Assembly: GCA_032622095.1 (NCBI GenBank)
Contig: CP136068.1
Coordinates: forward strand, 679,607 to 743,606
From: Siphonodentalium dalli
Taxonomy: Eukaryota > Mollusca > Scaphopoda > Gadilida > Siphonodentaliidae
Direction: 5' to 3'
DNA: 64,000 nucleotides
The notes beneath the pieces were generated by a model, which did no database searches, was not told the DNA's origin, and saw only the letters and a program-made list of their open reading frames with translations. Below are positions 25,480 to 34,116 of this stretch, one piece after another. A program made the translations under genes and the position numbers. Position 1 is the stretch's first letter. Each line of letters opens with the position of its first letter.

Positions 25480-25725
25480 TTGATTGAATTGGTATACTTT
25501 TATTGTTGTTATTACAAAAGGGAAGACATATGTTTGTTTTCTACTTCAAAACATGGCGTTTATTATTACCAAAAGCAGAGACATCACTTTAGTAGAAAAG
25601 CTGGCATGCTTATTACAAAAGTGGTGAGGTAACCCAAACGTTGGCAATATTTACTACAAATCCTGGCGTAACATCACCTGTGTTATAACATTACAGCTTT
25701 TATTGTAAACCGACTCAATTAATTG
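25480..25725. repeat. Palindromic spacer, last copy
   Basis: ACAAAAGGGAAGACAT, CTTCAAAACATGGCG, AAAAGCAGAGACATCACTTT and TACAAAAGTGGTGAGGT are near-copies of the 23190 spacer. It again sits between - strand and + strand relics. Confidence 0.7.
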
Positions 25726-25759
25726 TGAAGGGCTGGACGATTTTGACTACAAAGTCATC

Positions 25760-26200
25760 CACAAGATCAGCCACATTGGCTATCCCCCGTACGAGTGTGA
25801 CTTATTTCGAACAGCATTCAATCAGACCAACAAGCAAGACAAGATAATCAACACTGTTGATCGCCCATACGCATGTGACATATATCAGGTGGTATTCAAT
25901 GAGACTGGTTCCCATATACACAGCTAATCGATCACATGAGTGTGGCATGTGTCGAATAGCTTTCAGTAATATCAACACATAAGACAATCCACACAGTCTA
26001 TCGCCCATACGAGTGGAATGTGTGTCGGATAGCGTTCAGTAACATCAATGCGCAAGATAAGCCACAAGTCAAGCGCCCGTACGATTGTGACCTTACCAGT
26101 ATGCATTCTGTGAGTCCGGTCTCCTGACAAAATAATTCACCATACGAATCTACCATACGAATGCGACATTTGTCACGTAGCTTTCATTCGCATCAAATGA
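25760..26200 (+). pseudogene. Decayed C2H2 zinc-finger block, + strand
   Basis: CCCGTACGAGTGTGACTT, CGCCCATACGCATGTGACAT and CGCCCGTACGATTGTGACCT recur with finger-size spacing, giving PYECD, PYACD and PYDCD remnants. The last finger-like sequence ends before the repeated unit segment at 26228. Confidence 0.55.
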
Positions 26201-26227
26201 AGAGATAATCCGCAATCAATTTCAAGT

Positions 26228-26447
26228 CATTCCCAATTGTTTTATGCGTTTGGTTGGTCAGTCTGCTAATCGACAAAACATGATGTGTTTTCAGATATTT
26301 CGCTGAATTAAATTCATACATTTCGTTGAATTACAATTGAACGGGAATACCCTTTTGGCACCACCACTATTGCAATTTGAAAGGCTGACATATGAAGTAA
26401 TTCCTTCGAATCCGTTGATATGCTCCATCATTAGTCCAGCGGTCTCC
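26228..26447. repeat. Repeated unit segment, truncated at 26447
   Basis: Matches 22049-22255 up to CGGTCTCCA. In the other unit the sequence continues into ACTCATTACTGGCGCCCGG. Here it switches to unrelated sequence that leads within about 45 bp into the transposase gene. The breakpoint probably marks the left limit of a separately inserted or rearranged segment. Confidence 0.65.
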
Positions 26448-26470
26448 ACGAGTAATAACGATACATTAAT

Positions 26471-26493
26471 ATGTTCCTTTCTTATTTTCACAG
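26471..26493 (+). promoter_or_regulatory. Probable 3' splice acceptor before the OTU exon
   Basis: A pyrimidine-rich tract (TTCCTTTCTTATTTTCACAG) ends at 26493, directly before a reading frame that is open through the OTU catalytic motif. The frame has no good upstream ATG, so an upstream exon is implied. None can be identified, and the unrelated repeat unit ends only about 45 bp upstream. Confidence 0.55.
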
Positions 26494-26820
26494 ACCAAAA
26501 AGACTAGTTATAGAACAAAACTAAAAGAGCTATATGCCACCACGGGCAATGGATGGGAGGCATTCAAGGCCAAAGTTGCTGAAATTGAGGGAGACACGAA
26601 TACATGTGTGCTTCCAGATTGGACACCAACAACTACGTACACAATACGCGAAATCGATAGACTGACAATGCAATTGATGCCCAATGATTCGGGATTGGTT
26701 ACCCTTATAAAGAGCATTGCCGATGGAAATTGCTTCTATCACTCGCTGTCTATGGCGCTGATCACAGAATACTCAGAATGTTCATCACAGAATACTCAGC
26801 GGAATTTAGATTTCGTGTAG
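26494..26820 (+). pseudogene. OTU protease, N-terminal half, truncated by frameshift
   Basis: The frame is open from the splice acceptor and encodes a basic, Lys-rich start followed by the OTU signature DGNCFYHSLS at 26722-26751. The catalytic Cys codon is at 26731-26733. OTU enzymes are papain-like deubiquitinases with a Cys near the N-terminus and a His near the end of the domain. After MALITEYS the frame runs into 12 foreign residues and stops at 26818-26820. The cause is visible: ATCACAGAATACTCAG occurs twice (26761-26776 and 26784-26799), a 23-bp tandem duplication that shifts the frame. The domain then continues in the next frame. Confidence 0.8.
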
Positions 26821-27935
26821 TCTCAGAGTTGGTCAGGAATTATAAGCACTACGAACAACTGATGAATTTGCGCATTGATGTGGACGATTTTAACAAACAA
26901 ACAGTGATGGATACAGCTAAACTTAATTCATATGCGGGAATGTGCCACATGTTTGCAGCGGCTAGTTGCTTGAGTATTAACATTCAGTCTATATACCCAG
27001 ATGTGAATGAAAGAGTTAGACATCTATTTCACACATTGGTGGAACCCCAGTCGCCCAGCACGACATATATCACAACAGTAAACATCGTGTGGACAAGAGA
27101 CAAAACATTATGGGGTGATGGTAGCTTTTGGCAGGCCAACCATTTTGTGCCAGCATTTGGACCCGATAGACTTTCTGACAATGCTAAAGCTAGCGTCCGC
27201 GATAACACCAGGTGGACGAAGTTACTTGAGAAAAATGTCGGCCACATGACAACGTTTAGCGACGTGATAGATATCACAAGAAATGAAGGCGAACATATAG
27301 TAAATAGGTCATCCAGAGACAGTATAGCGTCCAATGTAGAACATTCAGATATCCAGGCACATCCCAATGTTGAACACAGTGTTTCGCCAATTTGTGACCA
27401 GATTAAATGGTCTAAAAAATGTGCGGTGAAAGAGGGCGGTCATCGGTACAGACGAACATGTTTGAACCAATTTTACCAATGTTCAAAGTGCGGTCACAAG
27501 CAAGTTTCAGGGAATAATTGTAAGGCATGCACAGGTGAAATGAATTTGATAAGGTGCTCTGGAGTGGAGGAAGTGTCTTATGGACACAAAAGAAGTCACA
27601 AACGGCACACCTGTGTAATAAAAAGTGACAACAGAGACGTGTTACCAAAAGAGATAATTGAGTTCGCGAAAAATCAATTCAAGAAAGTTCCCCAGAAATA
27701 TACCAAAGGACAGGCCCAGTTGCCAGGTGTATGGTATTTAAAGGGCTTACCAGATCTGAAATGCGATGGGTGGGGCAAGTATACAATGCGCAGAAAAAAA
27801 CAGAAAATCAGATGGTCTGTCCGTAATTGTAAAGTATACAAAAGATGCGTCTCTGTTTTAAATGTTGTGGAGTTTATTGGCCAGCGACTTCTATATTATA
27901 GCAATTGTTGGATCGCACGAACACACAACCTGTGA
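26784..27935 (+). pseudogene. OTU C-terminal half plus zinc modules A and B
   Basis: The frame opens properly in the second copy of the 23-bp duplication and continues the OTU fold. FWQANHFVPAF near 27129-27160 supplies the expected catalytic His (27141-27143), about 120 residues after the nucleophile region. Module A (27408-27614) starts with Trp and has YRRTC, C-x2-C-G, C-x2-C and ends HKRHTC. Module B starts at 27813 (W-S-V...YKRC) but breaks: CFKCCG is in another frame, and the closing HEHTTC (27916-27933) is in a third. The frame stops at 27933-27935. Between A and B lies a basic segment. An upstream in-frame ATG in the shifted reading (26730) is probably not used. Confidence 0.75.
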
Positions 27936-28258
27936 TGGTGAGCAGTCAGAGAGGGGGACGAAATAATGCCAGAAATGTTTGTAGATAGTGAAGGAGAAAT
28001 GACTGAAGCTTTATCTCAGATTAACTCCAGTTCATTCACTAAAAAACCATGTCAAACGTCTCTGAATTCGGGGACACATGCAAATGCCTCACAAATTCCT
28101 GCAGTGTCTGAGGTTATAGATAGAGACAAACTACATATAAATATTGAAAGCAAAATCGGAGTGCGAAAGAACGTATCGCAGACATTTGCTGAAGAATCCG
28201 CTCAACGCACATCTTCAATTAACCCTTGTATTCCCAATAGCAATCGGATTTAAAATCT
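27936..28258 (+). pseudogene. Linker segment of the transposase gene
   Basis: The same frame as the preceding segment reopens after two stops (27933, 27939) and runs from ATG at 27966 to 28253. The 95 residues are rich in Ser, Glu, Asn and Thr with no fold I recognise. They include SEVIDRDK and TFAEESAQ, whose relatives recur in the next segment. It is probably disordered linker between module B and modules C-D. Confidence 0.55.
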
Positions 28259-29557
28259 ATGACGAATTCAGTTTTTGAGGTACCGTGTAATGTGACACCA
28301 ATGCCGTGTGTATCTGAAAGTATATACAGAGCTCAACCAGATACTGACATTGGGGTGAATATGGGAGAGAAGTTTTCAGATGGTGAACAGGAACTGGCTA
28401 AACGCCCATTCTCAATTACATCTAGTATGTCCACCGGGGAATCGGGTCTAGAATATTTAAAAATAGAATCGAATCCGGAGATACTTGTTAACGCCAAGGA
28501 TGTGCGTAAAAGTATTCACATAGATACGAAAAGTGAGAGGAGTAAAGGGGAGATCAATCAAATGGTATCTGATACGAAAATTGAGAGGAATAAAGGAGAA
28601 AGAAAGAGAATTTTATCGGTGACGTTTGCAGAGATGGAACGGGAATTTGGCGAAAGTTCATTCACAAATAAGTCTAGAGATTCTACAGAATCTGTGATTG
28701 ATCCACGTTCTGATTGTTTTGCTATCCATAGCCCGTGCGCAATGCCATGTGATGAACAAGTCGACTTGCCCCCACTAGTCTATCATCCATCCACAAACCG
28801 ACCGGCAAATAGTGTTGAAACGTCACTTCCTCAAAATATAACTGTGAACACATATTCGATTTCTACAGGAAAACATATTCAGGACGATGTAGAAATGGTT
28901 GAGTGCGGAGATAATTTTGCACAACCCGGTAACGCAACGCAAGAGCCTGTTCTTTCAAAGAATATCCACATTGGGAGAAATGTCGCAGAGAAACACAAAA
29001 TGGCAGCGGATAAATGTGCACATAGTGAACAAGAATTAGCATGCACACCGTTGATTAAGTCTGTATCTACCGTGAATATATGTCCAAAATCAATATCAAT
29101 GGAAACTGTGCGTGCTCCGCATTCTGATTGCTTGGATGGCCATGGTGCTGACTCTTTGAATACCCACCCGAAAGCACCATTGGATGTTTCATTAGATCCC
29201 ATTGGTGGTGAGCTTGATGATGCATTGATGGTTGAGTGTCATGTGGGAAGTGGTGATGAATGCGAAAATGCTAGAGTTAGTTCTCGTAATTGGGGAAGAA
29301 AAGAGGCAATGAAGCGATCGTTGAACAAACATTCATTCACAAGGAAATGCAGAGGTTGCTTTCAGTGTAAATGTGGCAGGAAGTTTAAAAACCGGAAAAT
29401 GTGTGTGAAATGTGGAGACAGGGGAGATGTGTTATCAAAACTTTCATGTGACTGTGTTCTAAAAATTTCCACTGTAAATGGAACCGAGGAACGCTTGGAA
29501 AGTGGGCAACATACGTGCAATTTTTACACGTGGGAGACCAGAAGAGCACACATTTAA
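28259..29557 (+). pseudogene. Disordered linker plus zinc module C
   Basis: An open frame of 432 codons, entered by a frame change from the preceding segment. Residues 1 to about 345 are low-complexity and acidic/Ser-rich. They contain degenerate internal repeats (for example DGEQELAKRPFS with HSEQELACTPL, PRSDC with PHSDC, and VEMVEC with ALMVEC). Module C (29291-29518) begins at NWGRK and has TRKC, C-x2-C-x-C-G, C-x2-C-G and a terminal GQHTC. Six residues later the frame leaves the ancestral path and stops. The downstream transposase frame picks up at about 29535. Confidence 0.65.
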
Positions 29558-31958
29558 TTTAGATGAGCAGGCAGGTGTTAACGCTCTCCTCAATGATGGC
29601 TATTCTTGGGGAAAGTATGTCACATGGAGAGTCACCGATGGCATAAAGAAATACCGAAGAAGATGCAAGGGGTCCAATGAATGTCAAAACGATGAATGTT
29701 CATTTCGCAAAAAGAGTAACAGACCAAACAGATACCACTTTCAATTAAACAGAGAAACACTTGTGTGTGCTGTTTGTGGCGACTCAGCTGTTTCCGTCCT
29801 TTGCAATGCCTATAAAGATTTATGGTGGGAGGAACAGGCGAGATCTATCGTACATGTTGAATTACATGGCAAGCACTCGTGCAGAGAGGAATTGCTGGAA
29901 AATCCACCAAGCTCACTACTGGAGCCCCTAAGGCAACTTTTCAGAGTGTTTCCTAACATCAAACTAAACGAGGCCATCAAGACGTGCATGAGAGGAGCTT
30001 TGATGAGCGCAAGCGAAACGGTAACGGACACGGCAAAGGCGTTGGTTGACAAAAACAAAGTGATGGCAGTTACGCGAGCAAATGACGCTGTGAGAGGCAC
30101 TGTGGATCAAAAGTTCAAAGGAGTGAGTTTCTTCAGAGAGAAAGTGAAGGATAGGGATAACTTTCTTGTGTACGACGTGGTAGACAATATTTACGTGTTT
30201 ACCACATCAAAGAGTAAATTGGAATTGGCAGTAGAACTTTCGAACCCCTCCGCAGACACAGATGGATTCGTGCATTTAGATTTCCAAGCATCCAGAGTAA
30301 GAGGAATGACATGCTTTAGCGGCAGCATCTACTATCAGTTTCTGAGAGAAGCAGTGACGCTCTTTAAGAGTTATTCAAAACATGAAGACACACAGGTTGT
30401 TGAATACGCCCTACGTACATGGCAACGGGCTGTCGATGAGGCTGGTAGTGGGAAGAATTTGCTGAACCCTAGAGGTTGGATGGCCGACGAGGCGGGCGCT
30501 ATACACAAAGCGTTGGTCAACGTTTTCGGCGATGACAGTAAGAAACAGACGGTCACATGCATAGAGCATTATCGCGCTGCCGTGAAACGGAACTGTAGAT
30601 CTGACATAGGAAGTGCGCAGTCGATAAATATATTCAGATCGCTGGCTATTAATCTACAAACAGCAGTGGATGTAATTGAATATGATGAAGTCCACCATAA
30701 ATTGCTTGACTTTATCAGAGAGAGAAAGGGTCGTCGTTACCTCCTGCCGTGGATAGGTTGGTGGCACGATCGTAGATGCCATTGGGCGGCTGCTTTTCGT
30801 CCACACGATGCACCAACAACAAACCTTGCAGAGGCAACCCACGCAAGGGAATGGCATCGAGGATCCGTCAGTATATGTCTCACGGACGCAGTGATCGATG
30901 ACGCAGTCGACTCACTCATGTTTCTGGCAAAATCGAGCGAGTTCCTGAAGGGGGCGTATCCTGGTGGAAGAGGGCCATCTTCGGCGAATATCAATTACAA
31001 GATGGGGCTTAGACAGACCAAGAGGGCAGAAGTGTTAGGAACACGAATTTCAGAGAGTCTTGAACTAGCGACGAATGACCTTCCTATCGACGAAACAGCT
31101 TCACATCGGGAAGACAAGATTGTTTGTTCCCCGAAGAACATAGTTGAAAAATCCCAGATTGTGGCACAAAGTCGCAGTATTGATTCTACGACAGATTCTG
31201 ATGCCGAGTTGTCCGACAGGATTCCACCTGTAAAGCGTATCAGGATGTCAACAGGAAAGAGAAGAACTCAGTTCCGTCCAGGACGTAGCAAACTATTTCA
31301 AGCGGCACTCAGGAGAGCTCATGCCGAATATAAGAATTATAACTTTTGTGAAGACTCTCCCGATACGATTCATGGTGAAGGACGTCATTTTATGTGTTTC
31401 CATAAGCTTACTTCGTCTAGATCGTACTGCATTAACCTTGACCACACCCCGTCATGTGACTGCATGCATTTCAAGGAGAACAACGGTTCCGAGTTATGTA
31501 AACATATATTGATGATTCTCATGTGTCTGGGGATAAAGGATGACGATACAATTATGAATCAGACATCCTACACGGCCATCGAGTTGGAAAAAATAATGGC
31601 GGTCCCTTTTCATCAATTGGAAAGCAAACAATCATCTCCTCAACGAACTGATAATTTGAACAAAGATACCGAGGGTATTGCATATCTTGATATATACACA
31701 TACGGTCGCGGGAACCGGCCATGTTGTTGCGGATGCCATAAACGTTTATCGAATGGCCTAGTAATCGTCGTCAACGGTCGATATAAAATAGGCAATTACA
31801 GCAAAGCGCACCATTTCCGATATTGCGTTGACACAGAGTGCTTCAAACGGGTACCGGGCAATAGCAACATCAAACGCCTCCCAAGTCAAATACACGGGCT
31901 ATTTGTTACCCGTGACGAAGTTGAGTTGGCCAGGGATTGTGGATTAAATGTGCATTAA
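29478..31958 (+). CDS. Mutator-like (MULE) transposase with SWIM finger, 826-codon open frame
   Basis: Residues 50-135 are zinc module D (Trp, YRRRC, C-x2-C-G, ending HGKHSC), similar to the WRKY-GCM1-type DNA-binding fingers of MULEs. The transposase core shows the candidate triad D268 (VHLDFQ), D337 (MADEAGA) and E452 (TTNLAEATH), plus C361-x2-H364 after the second Asp, typical of MULE/DDE folds. A basic, nuclear-localisation-like stretch follows (residues about 580-610). The SWIM finger is C660-x-C662-x11-C674-x-H676. The tail has C749-C750-C751-x-C753-H754 and C783-x4-C788. The ATG at 29478 overlaps module C in another frame, so it is not a convincing native start. The body shows no internal stop. 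It stops with TAA at 31956. Terminal inverted repeats were not found close by. Confidence 0.85.
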   Translation: MEPRNAWKVGNIRAIFTRGRPEEHTFNLDEQAGVNALLNDGYSWGKYVTWRVTDGIKKYRRRCKGSNECQNDECSFRKKSNRPNRYHFQLNRETLVCAVCGDSAVSVLCNAYKDLWWEEQARSIVHVELHGKHSCREELLENPPSSLLEPLRQLFRVFPNIKLNEAIKTCMRGALMSASETVTDTAKALVDKNKVMAVTRANDAVRGTVDQKFKGVSFFREKVKDRDNFLVYDVVDNIYVFTTSKSKLELAVELSNPSADTDGFVHLDFQASRVRGMTCFSGSIYYQFLREAVTLFKSYSKHEDTQVVEYALRTWQRAVDEAGSGKNLLNPRGWMADEAGAIHKALVNVFGDDSKKQTVTCIEHYRAAVKRNCRSDIGSAQSINIFRSLAINLQTAVDVIEYDEVHHKLLDFIRERKGRRYLLPWIGWWHDRRCHWAAAFRPHDAPTTNLAEATHAREWHRGSVSICLTDAVIDDAVDSLMFLAKSSEFLKGAYPGGRGPSSANINYKMGLRQTKRAEVLGTRISESLELATNDLPIDETASHREDKIVCSPKNIVEKSQIVAQSRSIDSTTDSDAELSDRIPPVKRIRMSTGKRRTQFRPGRSKLFQAALRRAHAEYKNYNFCEDSPDTIHGEGRHFMCFHKLTSSRSYCINLDHTPSCDCMHFKENNGSELCKHILMILMCLGIKDDDTIMNQTSYTAIELEKIMAVPFHQLESKQSSPQRTDNLNKDTEGIAYLDIYTYGRGNRPCCCGCHKRLSNGLVIVVNGRYKIGNYSKAHHFRYCVDTECFKRVPGNSNIKRLPSQIHGLFVTRDEVELARDCGLNVH

Positions 31959-32631
31959 CTCATGTTGGAGATACTGTTTGCAGCATGTCTATAATCGCGG
32001 TCAAGAACAACTTTCCAGAGATATGGATATTTTTATTTTAACAATTTTTTATTTCACCTTTTTTGCGACGTGGTGTACACCATCGCACAGATCGATGCAC
32101 ACACATCGAAATATTGTCCCTATTAATTGATTATTTTATGATATGTGAGGAAATATATTAAGTTCACCACTACAGGCATCCGTGACATCAAATCCATGCA
32201 CCGTGCATATGATCTCACCAATGTACTGCAGCGTTTAATAGATGTCAGGAATATTTGTTCAATGGCACGCAGTATTGTAAATATTGTTACTTTTACCCAA
32301 ACCACGAGGACTTAACTTAACCGCACTCGTGTTTTTTTTAGTTTATCACTGAACTTTTAAGCAATACTAACCAGACACAATATGACCGCGTAAACGCCAG
32401 GCAAGATGGCGTCCAATATGGCCGTGTGGTGCAAATTGTATTGAGGCATTAGTGCCAAATGCATATATTTTTGTGAATCAAATGTATAATGCCATCTACT
32501 AAGCATCTCACTTGCTTGTATCAAATAGTGGGGTCGTTCTATATGCCTTGCATAGTATCATATTATGGAACACAATGAGTGAGATTAAGTAGCCATGTGG
32601 TACATGAGTACCCTATGTGGTCCAGAATATC

Positions 32632-32720
32632 GCAAATAAACGCAAACGTATTGCGTTTATTTGCAAAGCTATTTCGAATATTCGCAAAACTATTTAGATT
32701 ATTCGCAAAAGTATTGCGAT
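32632..32720. repeat. Perfect 14-bp palindrome followed by about three 21-bp repeats
   Basis: GCAAATAAACGCAA (32632-32645) and its exact reverse complement (32651-32664) are separated by ACGTA. About three units of the form TTCGCAAAACTATTTAGATTA follow, about 21 bp each. The function is unknown. AATAAA occurs within the arm but is far from the transposase stop. Confidence 0.8.
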
Positions 32721-32940
32721 TTTGGCAATAAATATATACGTTTTGTCGACCCGGTGACGCTAACCGGCCTCCGTATACAAGTAAGATATTTGATATAAAT
32801 TACACGAACAGTGCACATTGCACTGTGAGCAATATGTTCCTAGACAATCACATAAACAAATAACGATAATTGAGTATACCTATACTTTCAGGTTATCTAT
32901 GTTTTTGTCTGACATACTACATTATTTGTTATATCAACGG

Positions 32941-33055
32941 TGGATTATCTCTTAGTAAGCAAGTAAAGACTTGGACTACACCTAAAATTGTGATTTAAAG
33001 AGATAATCCATCTATAAGTTGAGTTACTTGTTATTTGTGAGCTAGGGCTCAACTT
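32941..33055. repeat. Nested inverted repeats
   Basis: TGGATTATCTCTT (32941-32953) pairs with 32998-33010 (13 bp perfect). Just outside, AAGTTGAG (33017-33024) pairs with CTCAACTT (33048-33055). These are probably remnants of small foldback elements. Confidence 0.65.
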
Positions 33056-34116
33056 CCTCTTTTAAATCGTTCACCTTAATGGTGAACTTATTTCACGATT
33101 GTGACACTTATCTAAACCAGTGTGGGTTATGCCTTATTTTATTAAATAATACTGACAAGGGAATTAGATTTCTTCAGACATAGACCATTTTGTCCAACTG
33201 CACCCATATGATGGGAACACATGCAATCAGGCGTGGGCTCGTCGGCATCTGAATTGAATTATGTTCGTATATACACATATCCTATTTAATTTAATAATGC
33301 TGACAAGTACACGGGTTTTCTTTACACATACAGCTGTTTGGTGCAAGTAATGAGATGTATACTTGTGACATGTCATTAGGCGAGGGCCAGACGACCTCCG
33401 AATTGCCATGTCACCAGGTCTCACCTTCAACGTGAGAATCAGTTCTAACGGTAGCACGGTGGAAAATCGCGCGTACCACGGCGCTCTTGTATAAGTAAAG
33501 TTAACGACACACAAGTTCAGCGTAAAAGAACTAAAGGCGAGATTATTCAGAATAAAATATCAAATGTATACCTCCACATTACTTACTATAATTGAGTAAG
33601 TGGCTTGTATTACATATTAATTTTATTTCCACAAGGCATTTTCAATAGAATATTCACCGACTACTCAAAGCTAATTCAGAGTAATTCTGGGTGCTGAATT
33701 TTGGTATTCAGTTACTCAGAGATAAGTCAATATATTTCTTAACTCCCAAACCACATAACATGACCATTATTATTATTTGGTGCCAAAATTTACCTACAAA
33801 CAGTATATTTTGACCTGAAAATGCTACAATGCATTTGCGATCAAATGTTAACAGAACTTTGGTTGGGTTCGCATCTGATTAAATATGTCCCGAATTTGTG
33901 CGAAGTCATTTGTCGAGTTGTAGCATCTGTACTGTCATGTCCGCTGGAGTATAATGGCTTATCTGAAACAGTAATTAGTAACAACAAATTTCACTATGAT
34001 TATATCTGGTTAGAGAAGCGTCGATGTATGTACGGTTGGGACTATTGTAATCAATCAGTGGGATTGCGGTATTCGGCTCCAAAATTATCGGTGTTTCATT
34101 GACACATCACCCACGC

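Larger units (their letters stand above)
26494..31958 (+). pseudogene. Broken OTU-MULE-SWIM transposase gene, whole locus
   Basis: All coding signal on this strand reads as one ancestral protein of roughly 1,800 codons. In order it has a basic N-terminal exon, an OTU cysteine protease domain, zinc modules A and B, a Ser/Glu-rich linker, zinc modules C and D, a Mutator-like DDE transposase core, a SWIM finger and a Cys-rich tail. The frame moves 1 to 0 at 26761-26799 (23-bp duplication), is broken at 27840-27935, moves 0 to 2 near 28250, and 2 to 0 near 29520-29545. MULE transposases cut and paste DNA between terminal inverted repeats. The OTU domain would cleave ubiquitin-like conjugates. Whether this fusion was once a single product is inference from order, strand and the absence of other genes between. 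Confidence 0.75.
31959..34116. other. Non-coding DNA between transposase and right satellite
   Basis: Only short open frames occur (up to 95 codons, 33227-33514 on the - strand, and 93 codons, 33821-34102 on the + strand), with no recognised domain. Two palindromes are listed separately. No match to the left inner flank (9839 onward) was seen, so the inverted satellite symmetry stops at the satellite edges. Confidence 0.55.

Noticed and set aside
26494-29557. Introns as the explanation for all frame changes in the transposase gene
   Set aside because: The first break is a clear 23-bp duplication, and module B is split over three frames within about 120 bp, too short for introns. A real intron is plausible only upstream of 26494.
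9839-34116. Inverted repeat extending inside the satellite edges
   Set aside because: I compared the first about 200 bp inside each edge (9839 onward with the reverse complement of sequence before 34116) and saw no convincing match.
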